Part shown: piece by piece, positions 37,758 through 47,170 of the stretch
Layout of the letters: each line of letters opens with the position of its first letter
Position numbering within the stretch: the first letter of the stretch is position 1
NCBI GenBank assembly: GCA_965198045.1
Contig: CBDAOL010000012.1
Location: forward strand, 186,001 to 250,000
DNA length: 64,000 nt
From: CBDDEC01 sp965198045
GTDB lineage: Bacteria > Chloroflexota > Dehalococcoidia > UBA2979
Direction: 5' to 3'
Notes under the pieces: model-generated
What the model was told of the DNA's origin: nothing
Databases searched by the model: none
The model's input: only the letters and a program-made list of their open reading frames with translations
Translations under genes and position numbers: made by a program

Positions 37758-38324
37758 TTAGACGAGGCCAGCCTTTGCGGCGAACGGATCCCAGCCGGGG
37801 TCGCGGTGCCACTCGTACTCGGTGCCCTCCCCGAGGCGTTCCGCAGTTTCCTCGCCGAACAGGCGCGCCACGACGTGCAGCGACATGTCGATGCCAGCCG
37901 ACACGCCCGAGGCGCTGACGATGTCTCCGTCGTCGACCCAGCGCGCCTCGGCGACCCAATTGACGCTCGGCTGTGCGTCGGCGATCAGGGTGAAGAGCAG
38001 CTTGTTCGTCGTCGCGTTGCGGCCGTCTAGAACGCCCGAAGCGGCGAGCAGGTGCGAGCCGTTGCGGACGGTCGTCGTGAGCTCGGCGGCGGCGCTGCTG
38101 TCGCGCAGGACCGCAGCATCGCCTCGTCTTTTCAGCTGGTCCTGCACCTGACCACCGGGGACCATCACCAGATCGAGGGGAGGACAGTCCTCAAACCCGT
38201 GCGCGGCCCCACCTGCGGTCCCTGCCGGCTTTGACGTCTGTCTGTTCGCCCCGATCCTGTCCGTCCCGTGGAGCGGGAAGAAGATCCGCGAGATGAGCTG
38301 ACTCAGGCTCTCCAGTCGAGCCAA
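37758..38324 (-). pseudogene. DJ-1/PfpI-family protein, degraded
   Basis: The C-terminal two-thirds match DJ-1/PfpI proteins: CPPLDLVMVPGGQ, LLAASGVLDGRNATTNK, SVNWVAEARWVDDGDIVSAS and GVSAGIDMSLHVVARLFGEE. The nucleophile elbow, normally VCTG or VCNG, here reads TVRNGSH, so the catalytic Cys is Arg (CGC). The N-terminal strand and first helix of the fold are missing. Both features point to a decayed gene. The only Cys left before the elbow (EDCPPLD) is not catalytic. Confidence 0.65.
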
Positions 38325-38412
38325 CCGGCGGAGTTCACGACCAGCTAGGACGAGGCGCTCCTGCGGATCGCATCACGTTTCCCGCAGGCGAGCCGCTATC
38401 ATCACGTCCGCC

Positions 38413-38850
38413 ATGACCAGTGACCGTATCCAAAGACATGTTGAGCGATTGCTTGACGAGGCTGAGGACGCCGCCGATCAGGAGAAATGGTCGCGCGTAG
38501 CGGACCTCGCCGGTCGGGTTCTCGCGATCGATGAGCACAACGCCGACGCAGTGGCGCTCATGAAGATGGCCGACGGCGGCGGGTCCGCACCGACGACCAC
38601 GCCAGAGCGCGGACCCTCGGCTCCGTCAGCGCCACAGCACCCAGACTCCTTCGCAGGCGGCCGCTACCGGGTCGAGCGCTTCTTCGGCGAGGGCGCGAAG
38701 AAGCGCGTCTTCCTCGCACACGACACCACCCTCGACCGCGACGTGGCGTTCGGCCAATTTCGCACCGAGGGCATGGACGCCGCCGGAGCGCCCGAGTCAC
38801 GCAGGAGACGCCGGCGATGGGCCGTCGGCGCCCGACCCGAACCTCGCTGA
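38413..38850 (+). pseudogene. Truncated serine/threonine kinase fragment
   Basis: The first 55 residues are a helical, TPR-like segment (DEAEDAADQEKWSRVADLAG). They are followed by the start of a protein kinase domain: GGRYRVERFFGEGAKKRVFL has the Gly-rich loop and AHDTTLDRDVAF the strand before the VAIK lysine. After REG-like FRTEGMDA the frame is lost. A neighbouring frame continues briefly with RVTQETPAMGR, matching the next kinase helix. The catalytic loop and everything after it are absent before the DUF2298 gene. It is the remnant of a large Chloroflexota-type signalling kinase. Confidence 0.65.
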
Positions 38851-38961
38851 ATAGCTGATGCGTCGAACCTGTTCCGGGTTCCCGAAGGCGCGACCCAACT
38901 CGTACCGAGGGGCCTGGAATCACGGTCGGTGCTGCGATGCGCGCCTCCGTCTGTTTCCGCG

Positions 38962-41349
38962 ATGATCGAAGTTGTGCAATGGTGGCTCGTAACGGAGCTC
39001 CTCGGCCTAATCGCGCTGCCGATCGTGTTCGTGGCGCTTCCGTTCCTGCCCGACCGCGGGCTCAGCCTCGCCAAGGTTCTCGGCCTGCTCTTCGCGAGCT
39101 ACCTCCTCTGGCTATTGGCCAGCGTCGGCGTCCTGCCCAATTCGAGGTTGGCGCTTGTCCTGGTCATCCTCGCGCTCGCGCAGCTCGCGATCGCATTCGG
39201 CCTTCGCACCCGTGTCTCGCTACTCGCCTGGCTGCGGCGCCACTGGCGCTTGGTGGGGACGATCGAGCTGGTCTACTTGCTCACCTTCATCGCGGCCGCG
39301 CTGCTCCGCGCCTACGTCCCCGAGATCGAGCACACCGAGCAGCCGTTCGAGTTCGCATTCCTCAACGCCGTGCTGCGAAGCGAGTCGTTCCCACCGGCCG
39401 ACCCGTGGCTCGCCGGCGAGACCCTCAACTACTACTACTTCGGCTTCGTGCCGGTGGCGGTCGTCGCCCGCCTGGCGGGCACAGCGCCCGCGATCGCCTT
39501 CAACCTGGGCATCGTGCTCGTTACCGCGCTCGCCGCGACCGCGATGTTCGGGATCGTGTTCAACCTGCTGGTGCGCCGCAGCGGCGCCATCCGCGCCGCG
39601 GGCTTCGCTTCTCTGGGCGTGCTGCTGCTGCTGGTGCTCGGCAACCTCGAAGGCGTGTTCGAGGTGCTCGCCTTGCGCGACTGGGCACCCGACGCGGTCT
39701 ACGACTGGGCCAACATCAGCGGCCTGGAGGGACCGCGTGGGAGCAGCCAGTGGTACCCGACCGAGCGTTGGTTCTTCTGGCGCTCGACCCACTTCACGTC
39801 ACCCTGGGATCACCGCGAGTTCCCGTTCTACACGCTGCAGATGGGGGCGCTGCATGCGCACCTGCTCGCGCTGCCGCTCGTGCTCACCGTGGTCGGCGTG
39901 GCGCTGAACGTGCTGCGCACGCCGCTGCGCCGTTTCCGCATTCGGCGCGAAGGCCGTCGCTGCTCCGGTCGTGCTGCTCGCGCTGGCTGCCGGCGCGCTG
40001 GGCGCGGCCCACAGCTGGGACTTCCCGCCGGCGCTCGCGATCATCGGCGCGGCGATTTTCGGCCGGCAGCTGCTCGCGCGCCGCACGGCGCCCGTCGACT
40101 GGGTCGCATCGAGCGCACTGGCCGCAGTGGCGGTCGGGCTGTCACTGCTGCTCTTCGTCCCCTTCTACGCCACCTACGCGCCGCCGGTCGCCGGCATCGT
40201 CCCGCTCGAAGTGCTCCCGGAGGGGGCTGGCCACCACTCGACGCGACCCGCACGACATTCGGCCACTTCCTGCTCTGGTGGGCGCCGTTGCTCGCCCTGG
40301 GCGGTTGGCTCGTCATCGCAGAGGCGCTTCCGATGTCACGATCGCTCTGGCGACGGCCGCTCACCGTGGCGCTCCTGGGCGCGGCCCTCCTCCCGGTCGT
40401 GACCTGGGCGACACTGCTGCTGCGCCAGTCCGGGGTCGGTGCGTTCGGCGAGCAGCTGAGCACGCGCGGCTCCGGCAACTGGACGTTGCTGGTCCTCGTC
40501 GTTCTGGTCCTCGCGGCGGCGGTGGCGCTAGCCCGGCTGCTGGCGACGCCGGTCGCGGCGCGTGCGGAGCGCGCGCTCGCCGTAGCGCTGACGGGGCTGG
40601 GCGTCATGCTGATCCTGGGAGCCGAGCTGTTCCAGGTCGAGGACACGCTGGGCCTGCGTGTCAACACTGTGTACAAGCTCACGTTCCACGCCTGGATCCT
40701 GCTGGCCGCCGGCGCCGCCTGTGGGGCCGCTCGGCTCACCGCCGGGTGGCGATGGACGCTGCGACCGGCCACACCGGCGGGTGCCGCGCGAGCGGTCTTC
40801 GCCGCCTTCGCCGCACTGCTGCTGCTGGGCGGTCTGATGCTGCCGCTGCTGATCACGTTCCACCGCACTGCCGGGTTCGACGCGCCGCGCTCACTCGACG
40901 GGCTGCGCGCAGCGCGTGCGGCGCGGCCCGGCGAACTCGCCGCGATCAGCTGGCTCGACGAGCACGCCGCACCGGGCGCGGTGCTCGTCGAAGCCAGCGC
41001 GCTTGGGGGCTACGGCCGGGAGGGCCGGGTCTCGGGCCGCAGCAGCGTGCCGACGGTGCTCGGCTGGGGCGACCACGAAGTGATCTGGCGCGGCGAGGGG
41101 TTCGACCCGTCGACCCGCCACGCGGACGTCGAGGCGCTGTACACCACCGCTGATCACACTCGTGCGTTGGAAGTGATCGAGCGTTACCAAGTGAGCTTTG
41201 TCTACGTGGGCTGGCTCGAGCGCGAGCGCTACGGCGATGCCGTGGCCGACCGTTTGCGGGCGTTCCTACCAGTTGCGTTTGAGAACGCGGAGGCGACCAT
41301 CTTCAGCACCGATCCTGCGGCACAAGCCACGGCGCGGGTAGGCGAATAG
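38962..41349 (+). CDS. DUF2298 ('YYY') polytopic membrane protein, two compensating frameshifts
   Basis: About 795-residue multispanning membrane protein of the DUF2298 family, named for the Tyr-run seen here as GETLNYYYFGFVPVAVVARL (about residue 160). It is probably a glycosyltransferase-C-like enzyme. It opens with hydrophobic helices from LLGLIALPIVFVALPFLP onward. SSQWYPTERWFFWRSTHFTS and HREFPFYTLQMGALHAHLLA are further family blocks. Between about 39950 and 40230 the true sequence (GALGAAHSWDFPPALAIIGA) lies in another frame, so two opposite single-base slips occur. The C-terminal soluble part reads VPTVLGWGDHEVIWRGEGFD. The family is frequent in Chloroflexota. The function is unproven. 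Confidence 0.82.
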   Translation: MIEVVQWWLVTELLGLIALPIVFVALPFLPDRGLSLAKVLGLLFASYLLWLLASVGVLPNSRLALVLVILALAQLAIAFGLRTRVSLLAWLRRHWRLVGTIELVYLLTFIAAALLRAYVPEIEHTEQPFEFAFLNAVLRSESFPPADPWLAGETLNYYYFGFVPVAVVARLAGTAPAIAFNLGIVLVTALAATAMFGIVFNLLVRRSGAIRAAGFASLGVLLLLVLGNLEGVFEVLALRDWAPDAVYDWANISGLEGPRGSSQWYPTERWFFWRSTHFTSPWDHREFPFYTLQMGALHAHLLALPLVLTVVGVALNVLRTPLRRFRIRREGRRCSGRAARAGCRRAGRGPQLGLPAGARDHRRGDFRPAAARAPHGARRLGRIERTGRSGGRAVTAALRPLLRHLRAAGRRHRPARSAPGGGWPPLDATRTTFGHFLLWWAPLLALGGWLVIAEALPMSRSLWRRPLTVALLGAALLPVVTWATLLLRQSGVGAFGEQLSTRGSGNWTLLVLVVLVLAAAVALARLLATPVAARAERALAVALTGLGVMLILGAELFQVEDTLGLRVNTVYKLTFHAWILLAAGAACGAARLTAGWRWTLRPATPAGAARAVFAAFAALLLLGGLMLPLLITFHRTAGFDAPRSLDGLRAARAARPGELAAISWLDEHAAPGAVLVEASALGGYGREGRVSGRSSVPTVLGWGDHEVIWRGEGFDPSTRHADVEALYTTADHTRALEVIERYQVSFVYVGWLERERYGDAVADRLRAFLPVAFENAEATIFSTDPAAQATARVGE

Positions 41350-41611
41350 GCTTGGGGTCGTCTGCGGCTCCTTTTCGCTTGTCCTAAGCAAGACTCCGTC
41401 CGGCATGAGGAGATCGCCCGGCGTGCTGCGCCAATGCGACCGATGCGGCAACGCGGCAGAGGCGGCAGAGGCGGCAGAGGCTAACTACCGAGCGGGCCAG
41501 ATTAACTACCAGGACGCAGGCACACTCGTTCTGGGCTCAACTGAGAAGCTCTAGCCTGAGAGCTGAGCTGGTGAAGCGTCCCACTCGGAGCCTCCAAGGC
41601 TGTATTGAGGA
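41350..41611. repeat. Gene-free gap with a 9-bp tandem repeat
   Basis: The gap between the DUF2298 gene and the convergent lipoprotein gene. GCGGCAGAG is repeated three times head to tail at 41453-41479, and TAACTACC occurs twice shortly after. No coding region, promoter or terminator is convincing. Confidence 0.6.
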
Positions 41612-42941
41612 TCAAGGGGAGATCGTACCCGCACCGGGCGCCGGCCCTGAGACGTTGACAGATCGCCCATCCTCGAACTTGACCGAGACGAAGATGATCT
41701 CACCGGGGCTGTGCTCGCAGTTCGAGTGGTTCCAGCTCGCCATCCCCGGACCTCCCACCACCAGGGCGGCACTGCAATCGTCGTTCGCGGGCAAACTGAG
41801 TGCCCAGCTGTAGGTGAAGTCTCCACGCTTAGCCTCGATTGCTGGGTCGTCGAAGACGACCGTGTAGATGGTTGTCTCGCCAGCGCTCTTCGTCAGTTTC
41901 ATCGACGGCAGTGGTGAGGGTGTAGGCGTCGGCGTCGGCGTCGGAGTCGGCGTGGGCGTCGGGGTCGGCGTGGGCGTCGGAGTCGGGGTGGGCGTCGGTG
42001 GCGGCACGATGCCGCAGGCCGCCGGCGAGATGCCGCCGATCACTAGCTCGGGCAGCGGTCCGGAGAACTGCGGCGGCAGCGAGGCCTGCCAGACGGAGTC
42101 CTCAAAGTTGATCTCGAGGGCCAGTCCGAAAGTACCGAAGCCGTTGCCGCACTCAAATCTAGTGGCCAGCGTGCCCGTGGTGTCGGCCGGCACCACCTGC
42201 TCGGTCCCCTCCGGCGCGTCGTCGGCGGGCAGGTTCGCGCATCTCCTCGCCACCCAGCGACAGGGGGCCTAGGTGCGAGACGACTCCCGTCTCGATGACG
42301 GTCATCACGGACGTTTCGTTGAGGCCGATGATGAACATTGACCCCTGAGTTCGGTTCCAGAAGTCGAAGGTCGCGGGCCATTGATCGCCTGGGTTGCCGG
42401 CATAGAACGGCGGCTGGAAGTCGATTCTGACCAGCCCGATCAAAGGCCACGCCATGTAAGTGGAGAAGTGCGAGACCTCGGCGGTGATCGTCGCGGTTCC
42501 CGCCTCAAGGTCGTAGATCGTGTTCGTCGAGTTGGCGGAGGACCACTCGCCGTCGTCGTCACGAATCAGCACAACGAACGGCACCAGCTCTCCCGCCGTC
42601 ACGTCGACCACGTCGGACAGGTCGGCCGTATCGAGCGAGAGCGTCAGCGTCGCCGGGGTCTCGAACTCCAGGCCCGACGGTTCGAATCGATAGATGTCGC
42701 CGACCGGTCCGAGGTCACTGACCTCCGCGTCGACTTCGGTGATCGTTTCGATCGTGATCGAGGTGTCTTCGGTCAGCGCGCCCGCTGGGATGTCGAGCGT
42801 GGCGCTGCCGGCGGAGACTACGCCGCCAGCGTCGACCGAGAGGGCGTCGTCGTCATCATCACCGCCGCCACACCCTACGAAGAATGCGGCGCCCACGACG
42901 AGCATTACGCATGCGACACGCAGCGGTGATGCACCCGACAT
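41612..42941 (-). CDS. Lipoprotein with ZU5-like domain and (Pro-Thr)n linker (one frameshift)
   Basis: The start at 42941 gives MSGASPLRVACVMLVVGAAF with lipobox FFVGC, a secreted lipoprotein. An Asp run is followed by SAGSATLDIPAGALTEDTSI, a ZU5/putative-binding beta-sandwich motif. The domain continues to SHFSTYMAWPLIGLVRIDFQ. Near 42240 the frame slips by one base. The second part ends GISPAACGIVPPP, then about 15 Pro-Thr dipeptides (41905-42000), then a beta domain with two Cys (NDDCSAALVVGGPGMASWNH). It probably sits outside the cytoplasmic membrane. The exact function is unknown. Confidence 0.7.
41905..42000. repeat. Six-base microsatellite encoding Pro-Thr repeats
   Basis: About 95 bp of GGCGTC/GGAGTC/GGGGTC-type hexamers, read on the minus strand as alternating Pro-Thr codons. 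It forms a flexible, wall-spanning-type linker in the lipoprotein. The tract is a candidate for length variation by slippage, which would keep frame when whole hexamers change. Confidence 0.85.
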
Positions 42942-43049
42942 GCCGAATACCTCAAGTAGGGAGGCCGCTATCGTACACGAGCGATCGCACAACCTGGGAC
43001 GCCTGATGAGTGTCGCTCGGGTCGCGTGTAAAACGAACACCCCGCCCGA

Positions 43050-43300
43050 GCGACGGACGGCGCCTGCGGGACCTCTTCAAAGAGCACCTAGCCGAGGCTG
43101 GCTTGCCCGACATGCGCTTCCACGCGCTGCGGCATTCCTGCGCCTCGCTGCTGATGGCTCAGGGCGTACCCGCGGGTCGTCATGGAGACGCTCGGGCACA
43201 GCAGCATCGCAGTCACCATGAACATCTACAGCCACCGCTTCCGGCACTCTCCCGTGAGGCCGCAAACTCGATGGACGCAACGCTCGCGTCGGGGCGCTAA
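43050..43300 (+). pseudogene. Tyrosine recombinase (integrase) C-terminal remnant
   Basis: Only the C-terminal catalytic end of a phage-type integrase survives. LFKEHLAEAGLPDMRFHALR has the H-x-x-R box, and HSCASLLMAQGVP follows. After a one-base slip near 43172 the sequence continues VVMETLGHSSIAVTMNIYSH, with the second His and the catalytic Tyr. The N-terminal core-binding domain and the first Arg are missing. It marks an old integration event beside nrdJ. I could not find attachment-site repeats. Confidence 0.75.
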
Positions 43301-43397
43301 CAGCTCCTGGTGGACGCCGTTTCCGGCCCCGTGGCTGTCAACGTGGCTGTCACATCCCTGATCTGGACCTCGGAATGCCCCAGAAACGCTGGTATTT

Positions 43398-46300
43398 CTA
43401 GCTACACCCCGAGGTCGCGCCGCAGTTGAGGCACTTCAGGCAGGTGCCGTTGCGGACCATCATCAGCTGGCCGCACTCGTCGCACGGGTCGCCCTCGTAG
43501 CCCATCTGTCGTGCCTCTGAGAGACGGATCGAGGCCACATCTTCGACGGCGATCGTCGAGGTGGCGACAGTAGCTGCGGTCGCGGCGGGCGCAGCGTCGG
43601 GCGTCGAAGCGGCGCTCGGGGTCGGCGTCGCCTCAGCGGCGGCCGCACCGTTGCCGTTCTCGCCCTGCGTCCCGTTCGAGGCGGTGCCGGTGGTTTCTGC
43701 GACGGGGGCGGCGGGCGCGACCTCCGCGCCAGCGCCGAGCGCGGCGAGGCGTATTCGCTCCTCGACGATCGCCTCTTCCTCGGCGGGATCGGTCGTCAAC
43801 TCGACGGGTCCGAGGTGGGCGAGGTCGTCGCGGTCGAGATAGCTGACGGCCAGCTCGCGGAAGAGGTAGTCGATGATCGAGCTGGCGGACTTGATGCGGT
43901 CATGGCCCGTCACCACACCCATCGGCTCGAACTTCCGGAAGACGAACGTCTCGACGAACTTCTCCAGCGGGATGCCGTGCTGGAGGCCCAGCGAGATCGC
44001 GATGGCGAAGCAGTTCATGAGGCTGCTGAATGCTGCGCCGTCCTTCGCCGTATCGACGAAGATCTCGCCCAGGCGCGGGCGACCGGAGTCGTCGGGCTCG
44101 GTGAACTCGCCGGTGTGCAGGTAGATGGTGTGCCCGCCGACGCGGGCTTTCTGCGTGTAGCCGTGTCGGCGTGAGGGGATCGGCTCCTCCTCTCCGCGCA
44201 GCAGGCTCGTCTCGATGGTGGCCGCGCCCAGTGCGGCGGCGGAGGCGAGGTCGCTGATGGCGGCCTGGGCCGCCTCGTCCAGGTCGTCCTCGTCGACATC
44301 GACCAGCGCCTCGAACGCTGCGGCGGCTAGCGGCTGCGAGAGCTTGGAGCCGTCGCGGTAGAGTGCCAGCGCTTTGACCATCAAGTCGTGTGCGGCCAGG
44401 TAGACGTTCTTCACGTCCTCGACCGTGGCCTCGTTGGGCATGTTGATGGTCTTGCTGATGGCGCCAGACATGAACGGCTGCGCCGCAGCCAGCGTCCTCA
44501 CGTGCGCCATCGGCTCGATGTAGCGGGTCCCGTAGCGACCGCACTTCGTCGCGCAGTCGAAGACGGCGTAGTGCGCCTCGTCGAGGTGCGGGGCGCGCTC
44601 GATCGTCATGCGTCCGAGGATGTGGTCGTTCGCCGTCTCGATCTGCTCCGCGTTAAAGCCGAGCGCTTCAAGCACGTTGAACATCGGGTCGGCGAGCTGC
44701 TGCTCGCTGAAGCCGAGGACGTCCGCGCAGAAGTCGTCGCCCAGCTGGAAGCGGTTGAACAGGAACGAGAGGTGGAACGCGCCGGGCACGGCGGCCTCCA
44801 GGTCGTCCAGCACCGGGCGCGTGAACCCGCGCTCCGCCAGCGAGTTGCGGTTGACGTAGGGCGCGCCGTCGAGGGTCTGCGTGCCGACGCAGTAGGCGAC
44901 GATCGTCTCCGCCTCGTTGCGGGAGTAGCCGAGCCGGACAAGCGCCGTGGGCACCGATTCGTTGATGATGCGGAAGTAGCCGCCGCCGGCGAGCTTCTTG
45001 AACTTCACGAGCGCAAAGTCAGGCTCCACGCCGGTCGTGTCACAGTCCATCAGCAGCCCGATCGTGCCGGTCGGGGCGATCAGGGTGGACTGGGCGTTGC
45101 GATAGCCGTGCTCCTCGCCCAGCTCGAGCGCGCGATCCCAGGCGCGGTGTGCCGCCTCGAGGAACGCGGGCGGGCAGATCTCCTGGTCGATGCCGGCGGG
45201 GAAGACGGTCAGTTCCTCGTAGTCGTCGCGCGGGGCGTCGTAAGCCGCGCGGCGGTGGTTGCGGATCACGCGCAGCATCGACTCGCGGTTCTCGTCGTAG
45301 CGCGGGAAGGCGCCGACCTCGGCGGCCATCTCGGCGCTGGTGGCGTAGGAGACGCCGGTGAGGACGGCGGAGAGCGCGCCGGTCCAGGCCAGCGCGTCCT
45401 GCGAGTCGTAAGGGATGCCCTCGAGCATCAGCAGCGCGCCGAGGTTGGCGTAGCCAAGGCCCAGCGTGCGGTAGTCGTAGCTGAGGCGGGCGATGGCGTT
45501 CGAGGGGAACTGCGCCATCGCGACGCTGATCTCCAGCACGATCGTCCACAGCCGCGTCGCGTGCTCGTAGCCCGCGAGGTCGAACTCGCCCGTGTCGAGG
45601 TCGGTGAACGCGAGCAGGTTCAGTGACGCCAGGTTGCAGGCCGTGTCGTCCAGGAACATGTACTCGCTGCAGGGGTTGGAGCCGTTGATGCGACCGCCGG
45701 CGGGCGTCGTGTGCCACTCGTTGATGGTGGTGTCGTACTGCAGCCCGGGGTCGGCCGACTGCCAGGCGGCGAGACCGATGCGGTCCCAGAGGTCGCCGGC
45801 GCTTACGGTCTTCGACACGGCGCCGTCGGTGCGGCGCACGAGGTCCCAATCACGGTCAGTGCGGACGGCGTCCACGAAGTCACTCGTGACGCGCACAGAG
45901 TTGTTGGAGTTCTGGCCCGAGACCGTCTGATAGGCCTCGCCCTGCCAATCGGTGTCGAACTCGTGGAAGTCAAGCGGGTCGCCCTGCTCGGCGAGCTGCA
46001 GCGCTCGCTGGATGTAGCCCTCGGTCACGCCGTCGCGCCGGGCTCGGCTGACCGCCTTGCGCAGCGATCGGTTTGCGGCCGGGTCGAGGCCGCCCGCCTC
46101 TTGGTCGTTCGCCGCCTCGCAGATGGCGTCGAGGTGGCGGCGGATGACCCGCGCGCCGGTCACCATGGCGGCGACTTTCTGCTCCTCGTTCGCCTTCCAG
46201 TCAATGAACTGTTCGACGTCCGGGTGGTCGGCGTCGACGATCACCATCTTCGCCGCGCGGCGGGTGGTGCCACCCGATTTGATCGCGCCAGCCGCGCGGT

Positions 46301-47063
46301 CGCCGATCTTGAGGAACGACATCAGGCCCGAGGACTTGCCGCCACCTGAGAGTGACTCTTCCTCGCCGCGGATGCGGGAGAAGTTGGAGCCGGTGCCGGA
46401 GCCGTACTTGAAGATGCGGGCCTCGCGGGTCCAGAGGTCCATGATGCCGCCCGGGTTGACCAGGTCGTCTTCGACGGACTGGATGAAGCAGGCGTGCGGC
46501 TGCGGGCGCTCGTAGGCGCTCGTGCTCTGCTGCAGCTCACCGGTCGAGGGGTCGACGTAGGAGTGGCCCTGCGCCGGGCCGGCGATGCCATACGCCCAGT
46601 GCAGCCCCGTGTTGAACCACTGCGGCGAGTTCGGCGCCGCCATCTGCCGCGCCAGCATGTAGCTCAGCTCGTCATGGAACGCGCGCGCGTCGTCTTCGCT
46701 GTCGAAGTAGTCGCCCTTCCAGCCCCAGTAGGTCCAGGTCCCGGCAAGGCGGTCGAACGCCTGCTGCGCGGAGACCTCGCCGGTCTCGCCGGCGCCCTCG
46801 ACGGCGACCGAACGCTGCAGCCACTCGGGCACGCCCGCTTCCTCGACGCGGCGCGTCTCGGTGGGCACGCCGGCCTTGCGAAAGTACTTCTGCGCCATGA
46901 TGTCAGTGGCGACCTGGGAGAAAGCCGTGGGTAGCTCGATGCCGTCCGACTCGAAGACGATCGAGCCGTTCGGGTTGACGATGCGTGAGCTCCGATGCTC
47001 GAAGGGGATGCCGTCGTATGGGCTCTGGCCGGCGGTGGTGAAACGGCGAGCGATGCGCATCAT
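43398..47063 (-). CDS. nrdJ: Adenosylcobalamin-dependent (class II) ribonucleotide reductase
   Basis: 1,221-residue class II RNR reducing ribonucleotides to deoxyribonucleotides with coenzyme B12. The N-terminal part contains MAAPNSPQWFNTGLHWAYGI. KYGSGTGSNFSRIRGEEESL and the NGSNPCSEYMFLDDTACNLA loop carry substrate and active-site residues, including the radical Cys of NPCSE. APTGTIGLLMDCDTTGVEPD is highly conserved. The tail has a zinc-ribbon-like CDECGQLMMVRNGTCLKCLN segment ending in GATSGCS, as in other NrdJ. An Ala/Thr/Pro-rich linker (about residues 1110-1180) precedes it. The ATG at 47063 follows CGGAAGG. Tandem NrdR-like boxes lie upstream. Confidence 0.95.
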   Translation of the reverse strand: MMRIARRFTTAGQSPYDGIPFEHRSSRIVNPNGSIVFESDGIELPTAFSQVATDIMAQKYFRKAGVPTETRRVEEAGVPEWLQRSVAVEGAGETGEVSAQQAFDRLAGTWTYWGWKGDYFDSEDDARAFHDELSYMLARQMAAPNSPQWFNTGLHWAYGIAGPAQGHSYVDPSTGELQQSTSAYERPQPHACFIQSVEDDLVNPGGIMDLWTREARIFKYGSGTGSNFSRIRGEEESLSGGGKSSGLMSFLKIGDRAAGAIKSGGTTRRAAKMVIVDADHPDVEQFIDWKANEEQKVAAMVTGARVIRRHLDAICEAANDQEAGGLDPAANRSLRKAVSRARRDGVTEGYIQRALQLAEQGDPLDFHEFDTDWQGEAYQTVSGQNSNNSVRVTSDFVDAVRTDRDWDLVRRTDGAVSKTVSAGDLWDRIGLAAWQSADPGLQYDTTINEWHTTPAGGRINGSNPCSEYMFLDDTACNLASLNLLAFTDLDTGEFDLAGYEHATRLWTIVLEISVAMAQFPSNAIARLSYDYRTLGLGYANLGALLMLEGIPYDSQDALAWTGALSAVLTGVSYATSAEMAAEVGAFPRYDENRESMLRVIRNHRRAAYDAPRDDYEELTVFPAGIDQEICPPAFLEAAHRAWDRALELGEEHGYRNAQSTLIAPTGTIGLLMDCDTTGVEPDFALVKFKKLAGGGYFRIINESVPTALVRLGYSRNEAETIVAYCVGTQTLDGAPYVNRNSLAERGFTRPVLDDLEAAVPGAFHLSFLFNRFQLGDDFCADVLGFSEQQLADPMFNVLEALGFNAEQIETANDHILGRMTIERAPHLDEAHYAVFDCATKCGRYGTRYIEPMAHVRTLAAAQPFMSGAISKTINMPNEATVEDVKNVYLAAHDLMVKALALYRDGSKLSQPLAAAAFEALVDVDEDDLDEAAQAAISDLASAAALGAATIETSLLRGEEEPIPSRRHGYTQKARVGGHTIYLHTGEFTEPDDSGRPRLGEIFVDTAKDGAAFSSLMNCFAIAISLGLQHGIPLEKFVETFVFRKFEPMGVVTGHDRIKSASSIIDYLFRELAVSYLDRDDLAHLGPVELTTDPAEEEAIVEERIRLAALGAGAEVAPAAPVAETTGTASNGTQGENGNGAAAAEATPTPSAASTPDAAPAATAATVATSTIAVEDVASIRLSEARQMGYEGDPCDECGQLMMVRNGTCLKCLNCGATSGCS

Positions 47064-47121
47064 GGGGCCTTCCGTGGCGGCGCCAGACGCCACCGGGAGA
47101 GCCCGAAGAACGCTGGCGGGT

Positions 47122-47170
47122 GGCTCTAGATGTGGGTGCTCGGGCGGGAGCGGCCTACTACATCTAGTGG
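47122..47170. promoter_or_regulatory. Tandem NrdR boxes upstream of nrdJ
   Basis: Two 16-bp sites, GGCTCTAGATGTGGGT (47122-47137) and CTACTACATCTAGTGG (47155-47170), resemble the NrdR box consensus (ACAcwATATcTwGTGT). Their equivalent positions are 32 bp apart, three helical turns, the usual NrdR arrangement. They lie 60-107 bp before the nrdJ ATG. A TTGACA on the minus strand, just upstream (about 47240-47250), could be the -35 element. NrdR would repress when dATP is high. Confidence 0.65.

Noticed and set aside
38085..38100. Sec at the DJ-1 nucleophile elbow
   Set aside because: The codon is CGC (Arg), not TGA.
41453..41479. CRISPR or iteron array
   Set aside because: Only three 9-bp tandem units, no spacers, no cas or rep gene nearby.
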